Assembly: GCA_019119745.1 (NCBI GenBank)
Contig: DWWI01000201.1
Location: 1 to 11,174, forward strand
Reading direction: 5' to 3'
DNA length: 11,174 nt
Source of the DNA: Candidatus Mediterraneibacter gallistercoris
GTDB taxonomy: Bacteria; Bacillota_A; Clostridia; Lachnospirales; Lachnospiraceae
Shown here: positions 1 to 6,203 of the stretch, in pieces
How positions within the stretch are numbered: position 1 is the first letter of the stretch
Layout of the letters: the number at the start of each line of letters is the position of its first letter
The notes under the pieces: generated by a model
Databases searched by the model: none
The model's input: only the letters and a program-made list of their open reading frames with translations
Told to the model about the DNA's origin: nothing
Program-made: the position numbers and the translations under genes

Positions 1-1123
1 TACTTCCTCCTGAAGACTGCTTGCAGCCCCAGTGGCAGAACTGGATCACCGCATCCGGCTTCAGTGTCTTTGCCAGCTCTCCTACCATTTCCGCCTTGTG
101 GGAATAAGAACCATTATAAAGATTCCTTATGATCTTCTTTGCCAGGGCATGAAAAGGCTTTGTCTCGTCCATTTCCTCCATGGAATCCATGATGATATCG
201 CTGGCAATGATCTGGTACTTCCGGCTGGAATTAAAATAGCTCTGCAGGGTTTCCTGATAAAATGGGAGAAGATGGATCCACAGGATCTTCTTTCCCTCAA
301 ATTTGGGATAATTCTTGATATCCCGGATCATAAACCGGATCAGATCCAGGAACTCCTGTCTGCCGATGAGAAGGTGCATGCCCATCATCATATAAAGATG
401 GCTGATCAGTTCTCCCGGATAATACCTCTCACTCTGGAGCTTAAAAAATTCCATCAGTGCCTCTCTGGTCGCATTCTCGATCCGGATAGCCTCCCGGAGT
501 TTTTCTTCCTCAAAATTCCTGCCAAAGCGGTTTCCCAGTTCTTTTGCAAAGCCTTTCAGCTGGTCTGCCAGATAGTCTACAGATTCCGGGTCATCTCTGT
601 AAGGAACATCCAGAAAAGTAAAGGGCACTCCCTTTTTCTTCTCCAGATACCGGAAAGTGTTCAGATTCCCGTCGCAGGAAAGAGAAGTGGTTACCGCGTA
701 TTCCGGCACAGGAACCGCCCCGCTGTCAATAGCCCCTACAAAAGTTTTATGGTAAGAACACAGGGTAGGCGCAATTCCCGTATTCTGGGCATAATCGATA
801 AAGAAATCTTCCAGATGATATCCGCTGAAATAGCAGGAAAGACATTCGATAGAAAGTGTCTGAAGCCCGAAACAGCTGATCAGCTCAGAAGGGGCAAAAA
901 TGTTTCCCCATACATAGCTCTCCGGCTTTCCCAGGGAATCTGCCACCAAAGACATCATCATAGCTTCCAGCTTCTGATATCCTTTGGAAATACCTTTCTT
1001 TGGAAGAAGCTTTGTACGGAGCTTGTTAGCCTTAAATCCCAGGAGCATCTTTTCCCAGCTCTCGCCCGGATGTTCCACGGTCTGTTCCTTTACATGATCA
1101 ATATATTTATCTGCGATCCACAT
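1..1123 (-). CDS. 2-hydroxyacyl-CoA dehydratase family protein, HgdB/BcrC-like subunit (3' end missing)
   Basis: The gene runs off the left edge; 374 codons are visible with no stop. The family removes water from (R)-2-hydroxyacyl-CoA thioesters in anaerobic amino-acid fermentation, using a [4Fe-4S] cluster on cysteine ligands and an ATP-driven electron activator. Visible signs are a CSYHK segment (Cys122), TSLSCDGN (Cys150) and, near the cut end, CHWGCKQSSG (Cys363 and Cys367), the arrangement I associate with this family. The ATG at 1123 is chosen because TGGAGG lies 8 bases before it. It has its own promoter candidate and is separated from the acyl-ligase operon by a terminator, so it is probably transcribed separately. 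The partner subunit and activator, if linked, must lie beyond the window. The substrate (hydroxyglutaryl, aryl-lactyl, hydroxyisocaproyl or other) cannot be told. A benzoyl-CoA reductase-like subunit or an activator-fused form is possible. Confidence 0.82.
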   Translation of the reverse strand, partial: MWIADKYIDHVKEQTVEHPGESWEKMLLGFKANKLRTKLLPKKGISKGYQKLEAMMMSLVADSLGKPESYVWGNIFAPSELISCFGLQTLSIECLSCYFSGYHLEDFFIDYAQNTGIAPTLCSYHKTFVGAIDSGAVPVPEYAVTTSLSCDGNLNTFRYLEKKKGVPFTFLDVPYRDDPESVDYLADQLKGFAKELGNRFGRNFEEEKLREAIRIENATREALMEFFKLQSERYYPGELISHLYMMMGMHLLIGRQEFLDLIRFMIRDIKNYPKFEGKKILWIHLLPFYQETLQSYFNSSRKYQIIASDIIMDSMEEMDETKPFHALAKKIIRNLYNGSYSHKAEMVGELAKTLKPDAVIQFCHWGCKQSSGGS

Positions 1124-1160
1124 CCTATATCCTCCAGTCTTTAAAATCTTACAGAATAAT

Positions 1161-1190
1161 GGTATACCACATTTTCAGCCAAATTTCCAG
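1161..1190 (-). promoter_or_regulatory. Candidate promoter of the dehydratase gene
   Basis: Reading the minus strand, TGG-TATACC (1169-1161) forms an extended -10 element. A weak -35, CTGGAA (1190-1185), lies 18 bp upstream. Transcription would begin about 30 bases before the dehydratase start codon. The -35 match is poor, so the call rests mainly on the extended -10. Confidence 0.45.
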
Positions 1191-1355
1191 GGGCATATTC
1201 CAGTCTCCAAAAAGAAGAGAGAGATTGTCCGCCAGTTTTCAATGATTTCCGGAGTTTCCACCTCCGCATTCCAGAACTTTCTCCTTCTGGACCGTAGTAG
1301 CCAGACCACTGCTATCTGCCCATTTTTGATTCTATCTGTTCGAGCCGCCGTTACC
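1191..1355. other. Non-coding spacer with small inverted repeats
   Basis: This stretch lies between the dehydratase promoter and the operon terminator. It holds a perfect 6-bp inverted repeat (CCAGAA 1271-1276, TTCTGG 1285-1290) and a 5-bp one (CGGAG/CTCCG near 1251-1267). A 60-codon open frame crosses it on the minus strand, but it has no convincing ribosome site and no recognisable protein. I see no T-box, riboswitch or tRNA that I can support. Confidence 0.35.
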
Positions 1356-1415
1356 AAAAAACCCCTTAGCCGGGCCTGCCGGGAAGCAGCTGGTCCAACT
1401 AAGGGATTATTTTTT
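1356..1415. terminator. Bidirectional intrinsic terminator after the acyl-ligase gene
   Basis: Outer arms CCCTTAG (1363-1369) and CTAAGGG (1399-1405) enclose an inner CTGC/GCAG stem (1376-1379, 1386-1389). On the minus strand the hairpin is followed by six T (complement of 1356-1361), ideally placed 17 bases past the ligase stop codon. On the plus strand it is followed by T at 1410-1415, so it should work both ways. Confidence 0.85.
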
Positions 1416-1421
1416 GTATCA

Positions 1422-2930
1422 TTAAAATCTTTTTATCTTTCTTGTAGTCGTCTTCTCAAACTCTGTATCTCTGACGATCAGGCTGTAGATCTTCTTCTGG
1501 GGAGCCGCTGTCTTATTGTACTGGTCAATGACTTCCTGAAGACTTGCCTTTACGTCTTTGATCCGTTTTTTCTTCACATAATCCTGATCCGGATAAATCT
1601 CCGCCTCGATGACGCCGTTATGGTCGCGGACAAGAACTTCTCCTACCAGACGGTTCGTGCTGAGAGCGTTTTCCAGCTCCTCAGGAGATACGTTTTCTCC
1701 ATTCTTTGTAATGATCAGGTTTTTCTTTCTTCCGGTGAGATAAACAAAACCTTCCTCGTCTACATAGCCCAGATCTCCGGTCTTCAGCCAGCCGTCTTCC
1801 AGGGTCTCCGCTGTCTCTTCCGGCATTTTATAGTATCCCTGCATAACGCTGCTGCCCTTTACCCACAGCTCTCCGTCTACAGTCTTTGCCTGACAGTTGG
1901 GCACCAGCTGTCCCACGGAATCCTTCCGGATGTTCCACTTCTGGGAAATACTGATAACCGGAGAACATTCGGTCATGCCGTAGCCCTGCTGAATGGTGAT
2001 GTCATATTTTTTGAACAGATCTATGTAGGAAGGATCCAGGTAGGCGCCGCCGCTGCAGATGGTATGGAACTGTTTTCCAAAGACCTGATTCTTCACGATC
2101 TTGGCCGGAAGAAGAGAAGCTTCCTCTAATTTTTTTGCCATAGTCTCGATCATCAGGGGAACCATCAGGATCATCTCCGGCTTGAAAAGCTTAATATTCT
2201 TTGCCACACGCATTAAAGAGTCATTGATACAGATCACCGCTGCCAGAGATACGCCTTTTAAAATATCCATACTCAGACAATAAGCATGATGGATGGGAAG
2301 CACTGTCATGATCACAATGCGTTCCGGGATCTTCATATCCAGACAGGTAGCGTTTTCCGCCACGTTTCTGTGAGTCAGCATAACGCCTTTACTCTTTCCC
2401 GTAGTGCCTGAGGTAAACATAATCGTACACAGCTGATCCGGATCCGGCGTATAATCAAAACTTCCTCTGTGCTCCTCAAGAAGCTTCCAGAAAGCGCGGG
2501 CATGATCGTCATGTTCCTGCTGCTGCATGGAGATCAGGGTCTTAAGCTTTGGGCAGCGTTCTTTAGCTATAGCCGCAACATCTTTTCTCACTTCATCATA
2601 GACAAGGACTGTGGAATCTGACCGCGCGATAAGGTCGCAGACGTCTTCTGCCGGCAGGTTTACATCCAGAGGCACTACCACGCTGCCGCTGTTGACTGTA
2701 CCGAAATAGGCAACCAGCCAGGCATAGGAAGTCATTCCGATCACCGCAATGTGTTTTCCCTGCTCTCCCAGGTCCTGGAGGACTCTGGAAAAGCTTTCGC
2801 TGTCTTCCCGCAGCTGGGTATAGGTTTTGGATCCGATTTCATTTTTGCTTATTTTATAGCGAATAGCATCTTCCGGTCCGTATTTTTCCTCCGTATTTAC
2901 CAGAATCTGGCGAACTGTACTGCAAAGCAT
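1422..2930 (-). CDS. AMP-forming acyl-CoA/acyl-ACP ligase (stand-alone adenylation enzyme)
   Basis: A 502-residue ANL-superfamily enzyme that activates a carboxylic acid with ATP to an acyl-adenylate and passes it to a thiol. Motifs appear in order: the P-loop MFTSGTTGKSKG (171-182), LPIHH (211-215), GYGMTE (316-321), KTGDLGY (383-389), GRKKNLI (400-406), and TTTRKIKR near the C-terminus with the likely catalytic Lys498. The length is that of a complete single-domain ligase; no carrier, condensation or reductase domain is fused. The C-terminal TTTRKIKR resembles the end of long-chain fatty-acid ligases, so a fatty acid is my preferred substrate, though an amino or aryl acid is not excluded. 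It is the last gene of the operon, 29 bp after a separate carrier-protein gene, which suggests that carrier as thiol acceptor. AAAGGA sits about 10 bases before the ATG. Confidence is high for the family and low for the substrate. Confidence 0.9.
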   Translation of the reverse strand: MLCSTVRQILVNTEEKYGPEDAIRYKISKNEIGSKTYTQLREDSESFSRVLQDLGEQGKHIAVIGMTSYAWLVAYFGTVNSGSVVVPLDVNLPAEDVCDLIARSDSTVLVYDEVRKDVAAIAKERCPKLKTLISMQQQEHDDHARAFWKLLEEHRGSFDYTPDPDQLCTIMFTSGTTGKSKGVMLTHRNVAENATCLDMKIPERIVIMTVLPIHHAYCLSMDILKGVSLAAVICINDSLMRVAKNIKLFKPEMILMVPLMIETMAKKLEEASLLPAKIVKNQVFGKQFHTICSGGAYLDPSYIDLFKKYDITIQQGYGMTECSPVISISQKWNIRKDSVGQLVPNCQAKTVDGELWVKGSSVMQGYYKMPEETAETLEDGWLKTGDLGYVDEEGFVYLTGRKKNLIITKNGENVSPEELENALSTNRLVGEVLVRDHNGVIEAEIYPDQDYVKKKRIKDVKASLQEVIDQYNKTAAPQKKIYSLIVRDTEFEKTTTRKIKRF

Positions 2931-2959
2931 ATATTTTCCATCCTTTCCCTGCTTCAGAA

Positions 2960-3193
2960 TCAGTTTTCGGCAACAAGTTTTTCAAGATAATCTACAGCTT
3001 CCTGTACTGTACGGATGTTCATAGCCTCTGTCTGCTCGATCTCCACGTCAAACTCATCCTCGATCTCTCCCAGCATACTCATAAAATCATAAGAGGTAAA
3101 TCCCAGATCTTCCATGAAACGGGATTCCGGATGGATATTTTCTTTTTCCACTTCTACATAACTGCAAATGATATCAACTAATTTTTCAAACAT
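2960..3193 (-). CDS. Stand-alone acyl/peptidyl carrier protein
   Basis: A 77-residue acidic protein with the size and pattern of an acyl carrier protein. The segment EDLGFTSYDFMSML places the serine that would take the 4'-phosphopantetheine arm at Ser34, in the usual position after LG near the start of helix 2. The residues around it (T-S-Y-D-F-M) differ from the common DSLD/DSLE of fatty-acid-synthesis ACPs. This suggests a dedicated carrier for the flanking ligase and condensation protein rather than the housekeeping ACP. AGGAGG lies 8 bases before the ATG. The gene sits 20 bp after the condensation gene and 29 bp before the ligase gene, so the three are almost surely co-transcribed and probably co-translated in a set ratio. 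No phosphopantetheinyl transferase gene is in the window, so activation would rely on an enzyme encoded elsewhere. Confidence 0.9.
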   Translation of the reverse strand: MFEKLVDIICSYVEVEKENIHPESRFMEDLGFTSYDFMSMLGEIEDEFDVEIEQTEAMNIRTVQEAVDYLEKLVAEN

Positions 3194-3213
3194 GATCTTT
3201 TCCTCCTGAATTT

Positions 3214-4620
3214 TTATACCAGCTTGATGATCTCACCAATGGTCAGATCCGGGTTTTCTGCTCCTTTGAACATGATCTTGCACAGATAGTAATAAAGATA
3301 TTCCAGCTCATCCCTGGACACTGCCTTGATCTGATGCTCGAAGTTAAAGTCCAGTCCATTGTCCTCGGGACGGTGCATAACAGTCAGATACATTCCCTGG
3401 GGGCAGCTTCCGTTAGGATACCATTTTGTCTTATAACGGATATCCCCCAGTTCTGTAAGTCCGTTCTCCTGAAGGGTCATCGGCTGATAGGTCAGGGAAA
3501 TCGGTTCATAAGTCAGACCTGCATGAGGCTGGGGATAGATCTTGGAACGGTAAGCAAAATAGGCGGTAGGATCATAGTTTGCGTGACGGAAGATCTCGTT
3601 TTGTTTGTCCCGGATAGCATAAACGCCGTCAATAAATTTCATATCTTCAGAAAAGATAGTCCGGATAGGGAAAGAATGGATCCTTGTGCCGCCGGATTTC
3701 TTTTCTTTCAAAGTCGCACGTCTTGCAATGGCATTGTTGATAGACACATCCTCAAAACCGTTCATCTTCTGGAAATAGGTACGCAGGCCCATGAGCAGCA
3801 GACAGGCCAGTGAAACATGATATTTCTCGCAGAAATCCATCAGCCGCTTTGTAGGTTCTGCTTCCAGATGGAAAATATCCAGGGCGGATTTTGTATCATC
3901 GGAAGCATTGAAAGCTGTCCGAAGTTCCGGATTTTTAAACATCTCTCTGGCAGCTTCCAGCTTATCTCTTCCATGGATACCGTTGTAGATCGGTTCGCCT
4001 TTTTCAATTTCTTTCTGGAAATATTCAATATCTCTTAACTGGGCTTTGCTGCCGGCCTCATAGGCAAGATCTTTCTTCAACTGGTCAATATAGGAAGCCA
4101 TCTCTTTCGGATATGGAACTCCTTCATATTTTTCATTACAGTAAAGTTCGATAATATCTTTCATAAAGCAGATCAGAGACTGAGCGTCTGCGATCATATG
4201 ATGTACCAGGAAATAGATCCCGTTAAATCCGTCAGGCATCTGGATCATAACGATCCGGCTCATCTGAGAATCTTCCATCTTGAAGGGCACGGTAGTCCAC
4301 TTCTGCATAGTGGCTTCCGCTTCTTCCATAGTCCCTTTGGAGAAATCCACAAACTCGATCTTCATCTCTTCCGGATCTGCCACATACTGATACCAGTTTC
4401 CTTCTTTATCTTTTGCAAAACGGATCCGCATGCCTTCGCTTCTTGCATAAGCCTTATTAATAGATTTTGCCAGAAGATCCCAGTCAATCTCAATTTCAAT
4501 AGTCACGCTGGTACCAATGTTCAGCACTGCCGCTGTGGGACAGAAAGGCAGATAGTACAGATGGAATTTCTGCGCTACAGTCAACGGGTATACTTTGTGT
4601 CCTTTTCTTGTCTTCATCAT
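3214..4620 (-). CDS. Free-standing NRPS-type condensation-domain protein (probable N-acyltransferase)
   Basis: A 468-residue protein of the CoA-dependent acyltransferase fold used by NRPS condensation domains. The catalytic HHxxxD motif is H140-H141-M-I-A-D145, followed by A-Q-S148; the early YPLTVAQKFH (11-20) fits the first conserved condensation motif. The usual glycine after the aspartate is alanine here. The length matches one complete condensation domain with no adenylation or carrier domain attached. Expected chemistry is transfer of an acyl group from the neighbouring carrier protein to an amine, or less likely a hydroxyl. Its start overlaps the hydrolase stop as ATGA, and GGAGGA inside the end of the hydrolase gene serves as ribosome site, so the two are translationally coupled. 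A second ATG at 4617 directly follows the first and cannot be excluded as the start. The acyl donor and nucleophile cannot be read from the sequence; an alcohol or PapA-type acyltransferase is the main alternative. Confidence 0.85.
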   Translation of the reverse strand: MMKTRKGHKVYPLTVAQKFHLYYLPFCPTAAVLNIGTSVTIEIEIDWDLLAKSINKAYARSEGMRIRFAKDKEGNWYQYVADPEEMKIEFVDFSKGTMEEAEATMQKWTTVPFKMEDSQMSRIVMIQMPDGFNGIYFLVHHMIADAQSLICFMKDIIELYCNEKYEGVPYPKEMASYIDQLKKDLAYEAGSKAQLRDIEYFQKEIEKGEPIYNGIHGRDKLEAAREMFKNPELRTAFNASDDTKSALDIFHLEAEPTKRLMDFCEKYHVSLACLLLMGLRTYFQKMNGFEDVSINNAIARRATLKEKKSGGTRIHSFPIRTIFSEDMKFIDGVYAIRDKQNEIFRHANYDPTAYFAYRSKIYPQPHAGLTYEPISLTYQPMTLQENGLTELGDIRYKTKWYPNGSCPQGMYLTVMHRPEDNGLDFNFEHQIKAVSRDELEYLYYYLCKIMFKGAENPDLTIGEIIKLV

Positions 4621-5561
4621 TTCATTATTCCTCCGATAAATGAATCCAGGGCTCTTTCATAGGCTTCTGTATCTTTGTAATAGCTCTCGCCGTGGCCCGC
4701 ATCTTTGACAATGAGTTTCGTTTTCTGTGAAGCGCAGTTCTTGTATATTTCATCGCACATCCAGCAGGGTACGAAGATATCTTTTTCCCCGTGGATAAAC
4801 AGAATCGGGACTTCTGCCTTTCTCACTTCCCTTGCCGCGTTGCACTCGTCCAGTCCGTACCCGGCATTTCTCTTGTTCAGTTTGTCCGCGATCTGGATCA
4901 TCGGGAATGCCGGCAGATGATACATGCTGTGCAGTACATGTGTAAATACATCCTTTGCTGATGTGAAGGCACAGTCTGAAACGATTCCTTTCACCTGGGG
5001 CGGAAGTTTCAATCCGCTCATCATACATACCGTAGCTCCGCCCATGGAATTACCGTGGAGCAGGATCTGCGCATCATCACCGATCTTGCCGATCATCCAT
5101 TTGATCCATTCCATGCCGTCGAGACGGTCCATGGTGCCGAAGCCGATATAGGTTCCTTCACTCTCGCCATGAGCGCGCTCATCTATAAGGAGCATCCGGA
5201 AGCCGTGATTCAGATAGTAATAGGAAAGGCTGCCGTAATCGTTTGTTCCCTGGCTTGTATAGCCGTGAAAGCAGATTACCGCCTTATCTCCGCCGTCCCC
5301 TTCAAAATATGTACCGTGCAGTTCCAGACCGTCATGGGAAGTAATCCACACATCCTCGTGGGGCTGTTCCATCATCCAGTCATGGCGCTCATGCATGAGC
5401 GGGAAGTATTTTTCCCAGTCTACGCCTGACATCTTCATGGTGCGCTCAGTCTTTGCATTGTAACGTTTCATAGTTCTTCTGTAGAAATACGCCGTTCCGC
5501 CGGCTTCCGCCGCGGTCAGCAGTCCCAGAACAGCCGCTGCTCCTTTTAACAATTTGCCCAT
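4617..5561 (-). CDS. Membrane-anchored alpha/beta hydrolase (serine hydrolase)
   Basis: A 314-residue protein with a hydrophobic N-terminal stretch (about residues 5-27) followed by basic residues RRTMKR, which looks like a signal anchor rather than a cleaved signal. The alpha/beta hydrolase core follows: oxyanion-loop HGYTS (99-103), nucleophile elbow GNSMGG with Ser172, likely acid Asp261 in HGEKD, and likely base His290 in AGHGE. This is the layout of Clostridial membrane-tethered esterases/peptidases annotated as alpha/beta hydrolase or S9-like. In this operon it could hydrolyse the acylated product, release acyl groups from the carrier, or supply free fatty acid from a lipid; the sequence does not decide. 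It follows the SCP2 gene by 40 bp and overlaps the condensation gene by 4 bp. The positive residues after the hydrophobic segment favour a cytoplasmic catalytic domain, though this is a weak argument. Confidence 0.88.
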   Translation of the reverse strand: MGKLLKGAAAVLGLLTAAEAGGTAYFYRRTMKRYNAKTERTMKMSGVDWEKYFPLMHERHDWMMEQPHEDVWITSHDGLELHGTYFEGDGGDKAVICFHGYTSQGTNDYGSLSYYYLNHGFRMLLIDERAHGESEGTYIGFGTMDRLDGMEWIKWMIGKIGDDAQILLHGNSMGGATVCMMSGLKLPPQVKGIVSDCAFTSAKDVFTHVLHSMYHLPAFPMIQIADKLNKRNAGYGLDECNAAREVRKAEVPILFIHGEKDIFVPCWMCDEIYKNCASQKTKLIVKDAGHGESYYKDTEAYERALDSFIGGIMK

Positions 5562-5601
5562 TTATATCACCTGCTTTTATTCATCGTGCTTTTGCTGTTT
5601 C

Positions 5602-5976
5602 TTATTTGTTCTGTTTCTTTTCCACTTTCTTTGCGGCCTTCTTGGCAGCTTTTTTGCTGTTGATCAGATCTTTCAGTTTCAGGGCCTTGTCGATATTGCC
5701 TTCGACTTTGAGTTTGCCCAGTGTCACCGCAAGGATCGGATCTGTCTTCCCGTCGGCAATCTTAAATAATGTCTCCGCCGTACAGGTAAACATTGCGTCG
5801 CGGTCGAAATACTCGTAAGGCTCTACATAGAGCTGCCCGTCTTTCACCTCGGCATAAAAAATGCCTTCCGCTTCACCGGTAATGTTGAACTGATATGCCA
5901 GATGTTCGTGGATGTCGCTTACATCCGCTTCCATCAGCATCCCTTTTACTTTTGAAAACATATCTGCGTAGGTCAT
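5602..5976 (-). CDS. SCP2 sterol-carrier-type lipid-binding protein
   Basis: A 124-residue protein made almost wholly of one SCP2 domain. Signs are GIFYAEVKDGQLYVEPYEY (38-56), CTAETLFKIADGKTDP (65-80) and LGKLKVEGNIDKALKLKDLI (86-105), the typical strand-helix order ending in the G-K-L-x-[VI]-x-G signature. These domains bind fatty acyl chains or other hydrophobic ligands in a tunnel. The last 20 residues form a lysine/alanine-rich tail that could touch acidic membranes or nucleic acid. The open frame extends 14 codons further, to 6018, but AAGGAGG lies 7 bases before the ATG at 5976, and the extra codons fall in an operator copy, so 5976 is the start. It is the first gene of the operon, directly behind the TetR-controlled promoter. 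A role as lipid chaperone for the downstream ligase or product is inference. Confidence 0.85.
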   Translation of the reverse strand: MTYADMFSKVKGMLMEADVSDIHEHLAYQFNITGEAEGIFYAEVKDGQLYVEPYEYFDRDAMFTCTAETLFKIADGKTDPILAVTLGKLKVEGNIDKALKLKDLINSKKAAKKAAKKVEKKQNK

Positions 5977-5986
5977 AATATCCTCC

Positions 5987-5995
5987 TTTTCGACC
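5987..5995. promoter_or_regulatory. Possible third TetR half-site in the leader
   Basis: TTTTCGACC repeats the left half of the two full operator copies and lies just upstream of the SCP2 ribosome site. The right half is degenerate (only AGTCA some bases on). It may be a weak third site or chance. Confidence 0.25.
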
Positions 5996-6003
5996 GTAAA
6001 AGT

Positions 6004-6025
6004 CATTTTTTCGACCATCGGTCAT
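6004..6025. promoter_or_regulatory. TetR operator copy 2 (downstream)
   Basis: This 22-bp element has the perfect inverted-repeat core GACC-ATC-GGTC at 6013-6023, preceded by CATTTTTTC. It matches the copy at 6048-6069 in 20 of 22 positions. It falls in the predicted 5' leader of the SCP2 operon, a position fit for a roadblock or co-operative site. Confidence 0.7.
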
Positions 6026-6040
6026 GTTCTCTTCTCTGTT

Positions 6041-6069
6041 AGATTATCATTTTTTCGACTATCGGTCAA
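6041..6069 (-). promoter_or_regulatory. Predicted promoter of the five-gene operon
   Basis: On the minus strand TTGACC (6069-6064) and TAATCT (6046-6041) are 17 bp apart, a good sigma-A-type arrangement. The -35 and most of the spacer are covered by operator copy 1, so a bound TetR protein would block RNA polymerase. A TTGACA further upstream (6085-6080) has no comparably good -10 at the right distance. Confidence 0.65.
6048..6069. promoter_or_regulatory. TetR operator copy 1 (over the -35)
   Basis: This second copy has the core GACT-ATC-GGTC at 6057-6067, with one mismatch between the arms. Its start lies 44 bp from that of the other copy, about four helical turns, so two bound dimers would lie on roughly the same DNA face. 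Its position between the divergent genes points to the adjacent TetR as the binding protein. Confidence 0.7.
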
Positions 6070-6148
6070 TCGTCGTCACTGTCAAAATGGGAAGATTTTT
6101 TATTCTCTTTTTTGTGCGTTTTTCTTTCTGGCTCTTTTACAGGCGATG

Positions 6149-6157
6149 TGCTATACT
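6149..6157 (+). promoter_or_regulatory. Candidate promoter of the TetR gene
   Basis: TGC-TATACT is an extended -10 element about 47 bases before the regulator start codon. The -35 region is poor (TGGCTC at 6129-6134). It lies roughly 80 bp from operator copy 1, so strong direct autorepression is less obvious than repression of the divergent operon. Confidence 0.5.
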
Positions 6158-6203
6158 TGATGTGCTTACCGAGGAACGTTTTAATATAAGAAAGGAGGAG
6201 ATT

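Noticed and set aside
32..1144. Long plus-strand open frame of 370 codons
   Set aside because: It is antisense to the dehydratase gene, which has family cysteine motifs and a ribosome site. The plus-strand translation has no recognisable domain and no Shine-Dalgarno site.
1330..1355. tRNA-like 3' end (GTTCGAGC followed by ACCA)
   Set aside because: The bases before the putative T-loop do not pair with those after it, and no anticodon arm or acceptor 5' strand fits.
1191..1355. T-box or riboswitch leader for the dehydratase
   Set aside because: The small inverted repeats do not form a recognisable T-box antiterminator, and no terminator lies between them and the dehydratase gene.
1242..2129. 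Plus-strand open frame of 295 codons
   Set aside because: It overlaps the C-terminal half of the acyl ligase on the opposite strand, including its conserved motifs, and crosses the terminator. It shows no domain of its own.
5977..6018. Longer N-terminus for the SCP2 protein
   Set aside because: The extra 14 codons come from an operator copy and the leader, while AAGGAGG is ideally spaced for the internal ATG at 5976.
6024..6203. 60-residue N-terminal extension of the TetR protein
   Set aside because: The extension covers the operator and promoter region, and the family normally begins just before the DNA-binding helices, as the ATG at 6204 gives.
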